Of a DNA stretch of 64,000 nucleotides, positions 22,737 to 35,200 are shown piece after piece; the first letter of the stretch is position 1, and every line of letters starts with the position of its first letter. The notes beneath the pieces are model-generated. The model saw only the letters and a program-made list of their open reading frames with translations. It did no database searches and was not told the origin of the DNA. The stretch covers positions 5,857,985-5,921,984 of the forward strand of contig CAJINV010000003.1 of the NCBI GenBank assembly GCA_905178155.1. The letters are read 5' to 3'. The DNA is from Amoebophrya sp. A120. Its lineage: Eukaryota; Sar; Dinophyceae; Syndiniales; Amoebophryaceae. The translations under genes were made by a program, and so were the position numbers.

Positions 22737-25329
22737 AAATGCAAAATGAAAATAGCAAATGAACTCGCGAGAGAACGATTCTTGATTAGCACGAAAAAGA
22801 ATACACCCGAAGAATCTTAAAAACAAAAACAGGGATTCTACCACACAGATGAGATATATACCCAACTCCTGATGGAAACAGGGAGGGTCGACGGACGATA
22901 CAGATCATCATGAGGACGAGGATGATCACGATAAATGAATCGCCAACACACACACAAACTAAAGAAATCCAAAATGAATTTTATCGAATTATTGGATTGT
23001 TCTCGTTTTCAGAAAAAATTCCGTATCTTTCGGATTTTCTTTCTTTCTTTCTTGTCATGTCTGGGCATGACTCAAATTGTCGTTTTGGCCCGGTCCGAGA
23101 TTGTCTTTCCTCGTTCTCATCATCATGTTGTAGTTCCCTCAAAAGATCAAGATAAGGATAAAGGTAAAGAAGTAGAGAAGTGATATTCGAAATTTGGATT
23201 CTTTCTTTCTTTCTGGTCATTCTTTCTTTCTGGTCATGTCTGGCTATGACTAAAATTGTTTCATAATTGTCTCATAAATCCGGTCTGAGATTGTTCATTT
23301 AAAAGATAAAATTCTCGCAAAAGATAAAACTCGGATTTGGATCCATCATTGCCCATGATCCAATGAAACATTTCTGATATTCAATTATCAATGAAATTCA
23401 TCAGATTTCCGGTTATATTTTAATTTTCTAGATCGCATTTTTTTTGTATTATCATTCATATGATATAAATTGGCATCGAAATTCATATGAAATTTATCTA
23501 TCATCGATCGATTCCATCGATATATCAGATCGATTTTCGGGATTCATATAAAAAGAAAAGAAAATAATTTAGGATATCATTTATTAAGAATATGATCGAC
23601 AAGATAAAAGAGAACAAAAATCATATGCCATCATATTCATCATAGATATCATAATCATATATTTGTGTCAATATGAACATCGATATCGATGCAGTTCATC
23701 AAATCTATATTTCCTTATCCAATTCAGCCGGCCGATGGGTCGCAAATTTGCCGCCTAAAAGGTTGCCGATTTTTTTCTAATATTGTGGGGTCCACATTGT
23801 CCCGGCTTGGGGCCCCCGTTGTTTCTTTTCGTCGTGGTCCCGTGAGTCTGGGGCCCCAAGGGTTCCGGAGGTAGTCCGGGCAAGGGTTTTTCCGCCGGTA
23901 GTTTTGGCAGGTTAGTTTTGGAAACTGTGGCGCCGGGCATTTGTGTTTTTAAATTTTTTTGCCGAAGATTGCCCGCCCCGTTGTCATCTGCAGGGTGCAT
24001 GGTACATCGGGGAGGGTGCATGGTACATCGGGGTCCGGGGCTTCCAAGGTTTGCGCCCCTGCGATGTTTTTGCCCCAGAGGGAAGACAACGCGATTGTTT
24101 TCCATTTGTCTCGGGCCGCATATTAATGGCCCCGGCCCGCCCGGCCGAGGTTCATGAGGGGCGCAGAAGTGGGGTTGGGGGGGTCTAATTTGGGGTTTAA
24201 TTTCGCGTCTAATTTGCTTCTAATTCCACCATAGGGAATGTGGAAGGGTTTGCAATGAAAAAAATTAGCCGCGATTTAGCAAGGAACTTAGGCGCGAAAT
24301 TAGTCGCCTGCCTTTCTTAGCATCGATTTAGGCAAGGAATTCGCCGGAGGCAAGAGGCGTCCCACCCAGTCTTTTCCCGGCTAGGCGGCTGCTGTTGATC
24401 ATTTCGCCAGGCGGTTTCCCGGTTTTTTGTTTGGAAGAATTGCCGCCCCCCCTGATCTGGCACATCGCGCGCCTGGCCTCGCCTCGGGGCCGCCTCCCTT
24501 CTGGGTCATTTTCTCTCTGGATGGGAAGAGCCCCAATGCGCTAGGTATTTGGCCGTGAAATTCTCGGCCCCATTCGTTTTTGGTGTCCCGCCCCACGTGA
24601 TTTTTGCCCGGCGGCCTTCGGATTGGGTGTTGTCTTTGGCGGCATTGCCACCACTTTCTTTTTTTTGTTTTCCTTCGCAACATTAGAAAAAATATAGCAA
24701 GTTTTACGCCTTGGAGAATGCCCGGGGCCGGCTGCCTGATCCAATCATCGATATCGATGGATTTCATCAAGATATTTTCCCTCTTCATGGAAATATTTTT
24801 TTTTTCTGAAAAATTTTGAACTAAAATGATAATGACAATTCGGATAAATATCAATCCAGACCCATATCAACTTCAAAAATATTATGAAACTCGGGAAAAC
24901 AAATAATTCGAATCATTTTTGATATAGGATCTCAATTGAGGAAAGATTCACACAGAAAAATTTTGGAGACAAATCAATGATATTGCAAATTCAGATATCA
25001 ATCCAGATCCATATCAATCTCCAAATTATTAGGACAATCGGGATTGGAAAAAATATTTCAAAATCAAATCATTTTTGATATGAGATGATCCTGAAAAAAA
25101 CATTCACCTACCGATGATTCTTGTCTCTTTCATCGATCTTGTTCTGGATTCTGATAAAATCTTCGGTGATGTTTATGTTTCAGATCTATCAAATATGTTG
25201 CTTCATGTGCTACAAAGGAAATCGAAATATTTCATTGGATTTTCATCATTTCGCGTTCGTGGGATGTTCATCTGTGTTTTTTTTTTTGGAAAGTCGCGCT
25301 GTAATGTCTCAGTGTCACCCATTAAACAA
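22737..25329. other. Gene-free convergent strand-switch region with contrasting base composition
   Basis: It lies between the 3' ends of the + block and the minus block. It contains pyrimidine-rich TTCTTTC repeats (about 23039-23055 and 23204-23230), a strongly AT-rich part (about 23260-23700) rich in ATCGAT/GATATC words, a GC-rich middle (about 23.75-24.65 kb) and a second AT-rich part (about 24.75-25.1 kb) with imperfect copies of a phrase containing ATATCAATCCAGA. No credible ORF. Confidence 0.6.
23992..24033. repeat. Two exact tandem 21-bp units
   Basis: The unit AGGGTGCATGGTACATCGGGG occurs at 23992-24012 and again, without interruption, at 24013-24033, inside the GC-rich middle of the strand-switch region. 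It contains the palindrome-like GGTACAT/ATGGTAC core. Function unknown. Confidence 0.8.
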
Positions 25330-27237
25330 TCAATCGCACCAATTCCAAGGAGCTTGATGTGTGTCATTGTAATTTTCAAAGATTTGCCGACCTCCCCGCT
25401 GACACAAAAGATCTTTTTTTTTGTTCTGCTGGATTTTTGGTGTATTTTTTTCGTCCAGGTGAAAAGTCGGCAGCTCGAGTAGCCGGTTACGCAAGACGTT
25501 GAGATCTCCGATGTCGTCGGAGTTGAGTCCGGAGACAACCCGCAGGGATGCGGACCGCGCAGCAGGAATGTGCAATCCGCGGGCATTTGTGAAGAGGTCC
25601 ATCGGCCCGGTGTTGACAGGTAGGCTGTCGATGTCCAGGTGCTCGATTTTTGGTAGCATCATGAAGGCCAGGCCGCTCGGCATTGGCTGCAACTGCAGAT
25701 CTTGCTCTGGCACATAGTCTTCCGCGCGAAAGCAGGTGCTGTCGGCCATGCGGAGCTTCTTCAAGCTTGGAAACTTTTTCGAGGCAACATTCAGGCGGTC
25801 CGGATCGACGTAGAAAACTTTTTCCGGGAGTATGAGGCCACTGACGTCGAGCGCTTCCACCGACTTCTCGAGAAACGATCCCGCTTCCAACAGCTGCAGC
25901 AATTCACGAGGGGCCAGACGGCAGCACCCGGCGACGTTTAGCGCGCGGAGTTTCGGCACGTGCTTCAAGGACTCGTAGAGCCCGGTTTGCACCCCGCAGT
26001 CGCGCAGGTCGAGGTGGACCAGGTCGGTGCCACAGAACTCGTGGAAACGCCCGCTCGGCTGCGCTGCAAAATTTCTCTGATTCACCACGACCAGTCTTCG
26101 CAGGGAGGGGAATCTGACGCCCATCCGGTACATATCGTCGTCAAAGTTGCTCCCGCCACTGGAATCGGAGTGTCCGCCGATTTCTAGAGTCCGCAGGTTT
26201 TTCAAATTTTCTGTGATCACTGGCTTCGCACAGAAGGCGTGGTTGGTAATTTGTTGGCAGTGGAGGAGGGACAGCCGCTGCAGCTCGTGCCCCGGCGGCA
26301 AGAGGCTCAGCAGCGTGGCAACCTGGGCGCTGGTCAGGGTGGGACACTTGTAGAAGCAGACGGTCTGCAGTTTCCCGAAATTTTGGTAGGTGTTGCCGAT
26401 CCCGACGAGCGCCTTGATGTCGAGTCGGTGGCCGTAACTCTTGAGGAAGAACTCGCGGACGTTGTTGTGGCAGTGCAGCATGCGGATGATGCGGTCCGGA
26501 CCGATGTGGCGTGCGTCGCGCAAGTCCAGCGTCAGGCGCCGCACCTTGTCGCGCATGATACATGAAAACCACTTGCAGACGGGGCGGATCTGCAGCTTGT
26601 GGCCGGAGTTGAGAAGGAAGGAAAACACTTCGTCAATGATTTCGTCGGGCAGCTTGTCGAAAATGTTGGTTGCTGGTTGTTGAAACACCGAAGCAACAGC
26701 CCGACCGCCGTGCTGCCCGTTGGGTTCTTCCGTCTCTGTGCTGGTTCCTGCCGGTGGTGCTCCGGTCTCCGCCACAGTGCGTCCGCCTAGTTGTACTATT
26801 GTGGTGCTGCTCGCCGTGCTGTTGCTTTGCCGCATCTCCGTCCGGGTGGAGGTGGAACTGGAACTGCTGGAGGAGCTTGCGCTCCTGTTCGTACTTGATT
26901 TTGTAGTTGCAGTGGCTCCTTGCGCTTGCGCGGGAGGTGGGAACTTAATGCCCTTGATGAGGAGGCCCTGCTGGTGGCACTTCTCGGCGAACTGCCTCAT
27001 CGATAGTGGCTCCGCCTGTAGACAGCGAATCATGGTGTTCGGTGGTTTACTTAGCGTAACGGTAAAAGAACTTTCGCCGAAGTGCAGATAGCCCACGTCT
27101 TTGAAAGGGTACACGCGATTGCACAACAAACCATACAGCTTCAGGCCACTCAGTTCCAAGCCCAAACCCTGCTCATGGCCCTTTGCTTTGGTTTTCTTGT
27201 TGGCCAACTGCACCTCCACCGTGCAGGGGAGAAACAT
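25330..27237 (-). CDS. F-box/leucine-rich-repeat protein with extra N-terminal domain
   Basis: One open frame of 635 codons from the ATG at 27237 (an in-frame TTG lies four codons upstream). An F-box sits near residues 190-230 (FDKLPDEIIDEVFSFLL...RPVCKWFS), followed by leucine-rich repeats to about residue 560, with typical phrases such as LVHLDLRDCGV and LRALNVAGCCRL. F-box proteins hand substrates, bound here presumably by the LRRs, to an SCF ubiquitin ligase through SKP1. Residues 1-95 (EVQLANKKTKAKGHEQGLGLE onward) look like a compact beta-rich domain I cannot name, joined by a Ser/Thr linker. The C-terminal 40 residues are Lys/Asn-rich and could be read-through past a missed splice site. 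It is the first gene of the minus block. Confidence 0.78.
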   Translation of the reverse strand: MFLPCTVEVQLANKKTKAKGHEQGLGLELSGLKLYGLLCNRVYPFKDVGYLHFGESSFTVTLSKPPNTMIRCLQAEPLSMRQFAEKCHQQGLLIKGIKFPPPAQAQGATATTKSSTNRSASSSSSSSSTSTRTEMRQSNSTASSTTIVQLGGRTVAETGAPPAGTSTETEEPNGQHGGRAVASVFQQPATNIFDKLPDEIIDEVFSFLLNSGHKLQIRPVCKWFSCIMRDKVRRLTLDLRDARHIGPDRIIRMLHCHNNVREFFLKSYGHRLDIKALVGIGNTYQNFGKLQTVCFYKCPTLTSAQVATLLSLLPPGHELQRLSLLHCQQITNHAFCAKPVITENLKNLRTLEIGGHSDSSGGSNFDDDMYRMGVRFPSLRRLVVVNQRNFAAQPSGRFHEFCGTDLVHLDLRDCGVQTGLYESLKHVPKLRALNVAGCCRLAPRELLQLLEAGSFLEKSVEALDVSGLILPEKVFYVDPDRLNVASKKFPSLKKLRMADSTCFRAEDYVPEQDLQLQPMPSGLAFMMLPKIEHLDIDSLPVNTGPMDLFTNARGLHIPAARSASLRVVSGLNSDDIGDLNVLRNRLLELPTFHLDEKNTPKIQQNKKKDLLCQRGGRQIFENYNDTHQAPWNWCD

Positions 27238-29255
27238 CTTGTTTTTCAATTTTGCTTTTTTTCAACGACCGCTGGACCACCCTTTCTCGGCGGTGCGACC
27301 AACACCCACACACCGTCGCTGAATTAGCTTTCAGAAGTAGAAGAAATTGAAGACGTCCGACGGTTCGAAAAATATGAAGAATTAAAAGGACAAAATTCGA
27401 TTCTTTGTGCTGGCAAGATTTCATATACCGGAGTTCTGTAGTAATTCATTGTATACGTCGTCGGCGTTGGAGATGAAGCTTTTCATCAAAATGTCAACTA
27501 CGTTCGCGTCCTCGGTCGACATGCCGAAAGTCGCAGACCAACTGTTTGCATTTTTTTCGTTATGCATGCGTCTTTGAACTTGACACAATCCGGAAAGGGA
27601 AACGGGATATTCATTCTTGTTGGTTCAGAACGTTAAAGCGCAGCGACCGATAATGGCCAACGTGCGTCCTTGGCAAAGATCCTACTGCTGCATGCAAGAA
27701 CAGAACAGAGTATCCCCGAGGATGAGGTAGGAGCAACTCCAACATAAACTAAACACAAAGACAATAAGCGGCACGAGAAAAATTCAATCTTTCCTTCGTC
27801 ATATCCCAGCAAAAATTTGGATGTGTATTTTCTATTTTTTTTTTGAAAAATTCATGCTGTTTCGCGGACTTGTCAGCGTTTGATCGATGAAAGAATCAGG
27901 CGACCCTTGTTCTCGCGAAACATTCAAAAGTGCTAGTACGCCTCATCAGAAATAATTTGTTTACCTGGCTTGCTGGTTTAAGCGATTGGCACGATGAGAG
28001 TCTCATGCTTGTGCCAATGCGTCGCAACTTAAAAAAAAGCTATCGGGGTGGTCGATATAAATGACGCAAATTTTTTAGGCAAAGTCGGAACTGAAGCATT
28101 GTATTGCTCAGATCCCTGACGGTCATAAAACTAACAGACTAAATAGTGCTTTGTTGAAAAAAAATCGCAGATCAAAATATTCATGAGACTTTCCCCCGCT
28201 TAAGTAAAATAACGGAACGCGTGGGTGTCTTCTGTTGTCGCTGAAAAAAATACCGGCTATGTTCAAGCCCTTGCAGGGGGTCCCATGCACGTATAGTACT
28301 TTAGAAGCTGCTCATATCATGTTTGTTACGACAATTTCAAATCTTGAAAATCCATACGAAACTTTTCTTGATTAGAAAGAAATTTAGAAATGGTAAACGG
28401 TCACGATTCTGAGCTTTCCCCTCGTTCGTGCCACTTTGAAAGCTAGACAGACACAATACAGAAATTGCGCAATAATGTACTTACATACGGAGCTAAAGCC
28501 ATATTTTGTAGCGACTGCATTCATCATGAAAGACATCATGTATCGTTGCTCTACTTTTGTTCTTGTACTTCCAATTGTACGCGCTACGACGACGTAACAA
28601 TCACTGCAGATTATAGGATGAGATTGAAAGCCAACCGGCAGTCCAGTGGGTATCGGGGGATACCACAACGCGGTTGGTATTATATATTTGTCAGATTTCG
28701 GAGAAAAGCCATCAAGAAACGATCAGATGAGAGGATTGTCTCAAGATTGCATGCCGCAGTGCAGCAAAGCAATGGTAAGACATTTGTGCCATAGAAAATG
28801 TCGCCGAAATAGAAAGATGCAGAATAGTGTTTGTTTCTAGAAGAAATTGTGACAAAAATAAAACCAAGTGAAGATACATCATCATGGGCCGTGGGTACCT
28901 CTACATTCAAAAAAAAGTTTTGACTCGAGTCCGCCGGCAATCGGAATTTGAGATGGAGGTCGCAGGGGAAAAAAAGCCATCATCGGAGCGATTCGGTGTC
29001 GGTCCGTAGGAAACCGTTAGGTTTTTTTCCCATCCTTTTTTCCAGAGCCCTTATTGCTGCTCACTTTTCCACCGTCGGACTGTTATGTAATTTAACAAAA
29101 AGGGTGACAGACGATGACGTCGACGACGAAGTGAATACGGGCGGAAAAAAATACAAATAAACACCGCACGACGGATCTGCATCATAGCCTATCAGATAGG
29201 CCAACATGAAATGAAATGTGGAGTTCGAGTTGGACGGACGTAGTTAGTACCTGCG
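27238..29255. other. Intergenic, no gene called
   Basis: About 2 kb with only short ORFs on both strands; the longest (28465-28794, +) has no recognisable content. AT-rich overall. It separates the F-box gene from the 3' end of the exonuclease-like gene. Confidence 0.45.
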
Positions 29256-32200
29256 TCAATACAAATTGAATTTTCTCGTGTTGTTATGCATGAAGTTCGC
29301 AAGAAAAAGAAAAACTACTACCTTCTGCCCAGTGTGTATCACGAGAAAAAAGTGTTACAGTTACACATTTGTTGGAGTTTCTGCATCACAAATTTTCTCT
29401 GTGTGGCAGAGAAAACTTGTAATGCGAAGATCATAATCGAAAACAGGAAGAAAACGAGGCTCCAAAGCATTTCCTGCATGAGAAAGGTTGTCTGTGATGC
29501 CAGTTTTGCAACACAAGGCGTAACTGTAACACTTTTTTCTTGCGATAGTGTGTGACTCCCGAAGTTGATGGTCCCGGCTCATCTGCAGGGACGAGCCCAC
29601 AGCTATCAAAAGGAAAAATCCCCCCTCCCCATATTGACAAGGCACGTTTTCGGAAATTTGTGTTGCTGATTTGTAGCCACAGATCGTTTCTGTGTTGCAC
29701 GACGGCAACCCCACAGGCTCCGCCGCATTCTACAGGTGGTTTGTCATGCTGTTGACCTACAGCGTAGACGTCTGTCATGCTAAGCGCCTAGGCCAAAACG
29801 TATCTACTCAGGCTTAGCATGGGCCTGGAGTCCTCGCCAGCAAGACAAATCGGATTTGTGTACGCAAATCCAGCATGAGAAACTTCGTTTTGATATGGGG
29901 AGGGGGGTGGATTTTTCATTCTGATAACAGCACCTTTGGAGCCGCGATCAGCATTGCTACCGCCCTGCTGCGGTGGACCACCCGAGCTGCCACTGCCAGT
30001 GACTGCCGCCACAAAGTTAGGGGGAAATGCAGGAGGGACAGGAAACGGTGGGGGACCCTTGCCCCCAGGAGCGGATCCGGTCATCATGCTACTTCCGCCC
30101 CTCGGAGGGGGTGCGATCATGGGCGTCCCGGCTGCAACACCGGTAGTTCCACCGCTTGCTGGCACCATCATATTACTACCGTTGCTGCCTTTATTGGTGC
30201 CACCCGAATTATTGTTGTACGGTGCCGGCGGGGGCGTCAAATGGACCGGCGGCGGCAGCAGGGGTGCGGGCCGTTGCACGTCGTTGAGCAGGTCGAGGGC
30301 GGGTAGTTCGGGAGGCGGGGTTCCTTTTTGTGGAATACCTCCGGAGCTGGTGGTCTTGCCGGCGGAGCTACGATGCGACGGCGTTGGGCCACCGCTGGGT
30401 GCGTTGTTCATGGATGTCATGTTGGATAAAGCCGCACCAGCGCTACTACTGTTGTACATTCCACTGCCCGGCTGCTGCATTTGTGCGGATGTCGAAATGC
30501 TGCTGCTATTGCTTTTCCCCGCCGACGAGGAACCAGCGCTGGATGCATTGTTGCCACCTCCCTTGGATGAAGAAAGGCCTCTAGTATTGTTGCCTCCACC
30601 GGCGGTGCTTCCCGGGCTCGGAGCTGGGGTGCCGGGTGCGCCGGGGGACGGGGCGGGGCGTGTGGGTGCTAGGTTCGGTGGTCCTTTGTTGCTGGTCATG
30701 TTGTGCTGGACATTGCTCATGCTAGTACTGTAGTTGCTGGAGGATGCATTATTGTTGGACGAGGACCCGCCAGCGCCACCCTGCTGCAGCTGTTGCTGTG
30801 CGTTGTTGCTTGATCCGCCCTTATTTGGGGTGTTGCTTTGCTGCGTGGGTGCTGGCGCAGGAGGGTAGCTGTACCCGCTGTTTGGTCGTTCCGGCGCGAG
30901 GATGGATTGCGGTCCACCGTGGGCCTGGCTGGGAGTTCCGTGAAAACTCATCTGGTTCGGATAATGGTTGTTGGGATGCACGTTGTTCCCTCCTGGTGCC
31001 GGAGCACCCATCGAAGTTGGCACGCCCGTACTTCCATGTGGTCCACTGCTACCTCCGTAGTGACCGGAGGACGGGTGATGCTGCTGATGGGGTGGTTGGG
31101 GGCCAGGACCACCCTTGCCACCATGCATGCTGCCCATACCAGGAGCACAACTACCCGCACTGGGGCCCCCCGCACCGGCGCCGGTGCCCGAGGGCCCGGA
31201 TGCCGAGCTGTTTTGATTCAGCACCGGAGGGTATGGGGGCGGTGGCATCTCGGAAATAGACTTCCCGCCTGCTTTACCACCGCACTGCTGCGGCGCTGCG
31301 AGATGTTGACTATTGGGTCCCCCGGGATGCTGGTGCTGCAGGTGCTGTGGATGTTGGTCTAGCGCACCCGTTCCGGCTCCAGGTGGACCGGTCCCCGGGT
31401 GCAGTTGCAGGCCCGGATTGTATGCTCCCTGCTGGTGGTTCAGATTGTGGCTCGAGGGTTGGTACGAGCATCCCGGGGACGGGGTTAGGCCCTTGCTCGC
31501 GGGCTGCGAAGAGGACGCGCCGGCTGGAGCAGGATTGAACATGTCGTAGGGTCCGCTCGATTTGCTATTCGTGTGGCTCGCTGGAGACGGACCGCTCTTC
31601 ATACTGTGCTGAGGAGGGCCGTTGTCCATGTTGCTACCCATTCCTGGCGCCATGCTGCCAAGCGCGCCACCTTTTCCATCCGATCGCTGCAGGTCCAAGC
31701 CGGGAGGTTGCGAACACGAATTGAACCTGGTTTGCGAGAGAAAGTCACGATAAAGCACGAAATCGAAGCATTCTAAGCAGTGTGGCGCACACACGGAGCT
31801 ACCTGCAGGCACGAGCACAGTTCCTGCGAAGAGTGCTGTGCGCGCAGAAGGATGCTGCCAGCGGGCTTAGTGAAAAGCAAAAGAGTAGATTGATATACGT
31901 AGCTAAAGACATACGTCTTTTCTTACCCTCCCATCGACTTGCCCATCATCCCTTTTCCATCTGCGATCATTGGGCCCTTCCCCGCGCCTGTCTTAGACAT
32001 GTCGGTATTGCTGCTGTCTGCAGTTCCGGATCTGGAAAGACATAATTTGGCGGGAAAACTTTTCACATGAAGATGGTGAAAAAAGCACTTCTCAGTTCTC
32101 GTGTGGCTTAGGTAGGATAATCGAAGAAAACAATAAAACCGCAAGAACAGGGTAACAAGGAACTTAGACGTGACCGGGGGGGTCACGTCCGTCCGTCCGG

Positions 32201-35200
32201 CCGGACGGACGGCACGTGACCGGGGGCAGTCCGGCCTCGGGGCGAGTTCGGCGCTCCTGAATGCCGCAGCAACTGTGGCCCTCGGTAGCTAGAAGTCCCC
32301 GGCCGCGTCACCGACGGCGGACCAGCGGCAAGAGCCGCGCCTTTTTCCGTTTTTCCGTGAAAGACCGAACTCATGACCTTTTTTTTTTAGTTGGGCGCCC
32401 GAGCTAGGTAGCTGACACCCCCCGGCCGCGTGACCGGGGGCGGAGCGTGACGAAGAAGGCAGTTCTTCAGTGAAGTGCCGAGCTCATGACCTTTTTTTTT
32501 TTTTTTTAGTTGCCCGGCCGCGCGGTCCACCGCAGCCACCTCCACCTCCTCCACCACGACCGACCCCCGGTCACGTCACGTGCCGTCCGTCCGGCCGGCC
32601 GGACGGACGTGACCCCCCCGGTCACGTCTAGGTTCCTTGTTACCTTGTTCCAATAGTCAATGAAAACCGAGACTCCACGTGGTCATGTGGCAAGATGTCA
32701 ACATCTAAATTGTGATCGTATTCGTACCCGCCTCCGCCTGCCGATAATGCGTATTGCTGGTTGTTCGCTGAGCCCGACATGGGCATATTGTGATGCTGGA
32801 ACATGGATGAGTTCGAGTTGTCAACACCTACACCACCCGAGTTATTGGGCGGTAGCGACGAGGACTGGTGCTGCTGCGCCTGCCCATCCCGTGCGGTAGG
32901 GACGACGGAGTGCGCTGACTGCGATTTCTTTTTTTTCGCTTTAGAGGGGACCGGGCTCGCGCGGTACAGCTCCACGGCAGAAATGGAGCAGCAGTTGTGG
33001 TCCTCGGTGTAGAACGGCGTCTGGCTGTAGTCGTTTGGCCCTAACACAAACCAGCAGTCGTGTCGGGGGACCTGGAAGGTGCGCAGGTAGTGGCCATGGT
33101 ACGGCAGCGTGGGCTCGCCGTCGGCCGCCCGCTCAATCTGGTCCTTTTCGTCCTGCAACACAAACAGCATGCTGTGGTCCTTGTTCTTCAAAATGCCCAT
33201 CAACCGCTTCAGATATTCCTTCTGTTTCACAGATCCACCATCGTCTTCCACGAACTAGTGTATTTTCAGTTGGTCAGTATTTCTGTTTCATGAGCAGGGT
33301 CGTGGTTCTGATGCACACGCAGTTCTATCCTTGCTATTGTTGGATCGTGACCTACTCTCTCATATCGACACACCGGAATAACACGATATCACAAAACAGA
33401 GACTTCTTCTGAGAGCAACAAAAAGTATCACGGTGGACGAGACAACACTGTAGATGAAGAGCTCCAGCATAGAAAATGGCAGTACCGCCTGCACGCCAAG
33501 GACGGAAGAGAAGGTAAAGAGCGCGAAGATGTCGGGCCTGTCTTCCAGTGTGTTCTCGGCGTCTTGCAGCGTTCGATGGATAATCAGATGGACCTCGCTA
33601 CCGCTGTTCAACAAAGCTTTTTGCAGCTCCAGGATTTTGTCGGTGTCGTTGCAACGCTCCGAGCTGAGGACTACTGCGCTCAACATCTGCACACTCTTAC
33701 GCCGTGCAGCCGCAGCGGTGAGCATCTGTTTTCAATTTGATTTTTGATCATGAACCCGGCAGCAGGACGGAAAGCCAATGTGAATATCATAGATATCCAT
33801 GTGGGTCTCGCCGGTACCAGACAAAAGAGAAGAAAGAAAAAAATCGTCGGTTGTTCTTGTCGTGCAGTTCTTTATTTCTTAGCAGTACGTCGCACACATA
33901 CTAACTTATAAAATTCTATACCAATTGTTTGATTTTGGCAACGATCTCAGACATGCGGTAAACATCATCGTGCTGTTCTGCATCCATGTCTGGGCCCCCG
34001 CTCCTTTTACTCCATACGGAAGATCCACCACCTGGGTTGTTATTCGTGTAGCCTTTGGTGCCGTTGGCCGCCAGGCCGCTGTTTTCCTGACTGCCTTGGG
34101 GTCCTTTCGCTCCGCCTCCGCCTTTGGAGCCGTTCATAGATGTTGCAGGGGCGCCACCTCCGACAGAGTGGTGAAACGGCGGCTGCTGCGAACCACCTTG
34201 AGCAGGACCGCCCTTGCTCTGATGGTGCTGGTCCGGCAGCATGCCCGGAGGAGGATTCATATTGGCGCTTTGCTGTTGGTGCCCGCCTCCGCCGACAGGA
34301 CCACCGGGATCGCCGCCCGTGGGACCTTTGCCACCTCCTCCGGGGCCGGGGGCAGGTGCCTGACCCGACATTGCGGCGCTCCTACCGCTATGCACTGCAA
34401 AAGTATCGCACTAGTACATATCGCATGACAAATTTCCCCCAGCATCATCATCATCATTGAGACGAACCCCCTGTGGTCGTCCTCACGGTGTCGTCTTGGC
34501 CCGAGGCTGTTTCGGACAGATGTTGGCTGTGCCCGGCAAGAGGACGGCTCTGCGTGGGCAAATGTTGGCAATGTCCAGCAAGGACGCTTCCGTGGCCCCA
34601 TTTTCTGCCGGTTTTTTGCTTTCGCCAGGATTACCCGCAACACCACCCGCGGACAGTGAAACCCATGGCAGGCTTTCGCCAGGCGGTCCCGGGGAGGGAG
34701 GCCCTCCTCTTGGCACAATGTCGGTTAGATACCAATTTGCTCTCCCCGGAAGCGAGGCGAGCCTCTCCTATGTTGGTGCAAAGCACGAGTGGGGTCGTCG
34801 GCTCGGGCGAGTAGTTGGGGGGGCTACTCGGGGGGCACCGGGACTGTTCGACGAACTACTGCCGGATATGAAAAGTTTCTGGGTCTAAAATGAAATTTGT
34901 AATGCGGATTTAACTTTTGTGATGCATAAATGCGATTAGTACGAGTACGATAGTACTTTTGCAGTGCATAACCGCGCGGATCGAAGCCTCCCGGTGGCGG
35001 TGGATGCGTGCCGTAGGGCGGCTGCGGGTCTGGGTCGAAAGTAGGATTAGTGGTGTTGCAGCTACCTCCTGAATTTGCCAAAGGTGGTGGTCCACCACCT
35101 CCGTGCTGCATTGGACCACCTCCACTTGTTCCTCCGTAGTGCGGCGGTAATGGTAATCCTCCTCCGCCGCTCGAGTTGCTGTGCATGAAAGTACCGTGCT

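Noticed and set aside
21794-22792. Minus ORFs of 165 and 224 codons
   Set aside because: They lie opposite the TMEM65-like gene, whose + frame matches the family domain.
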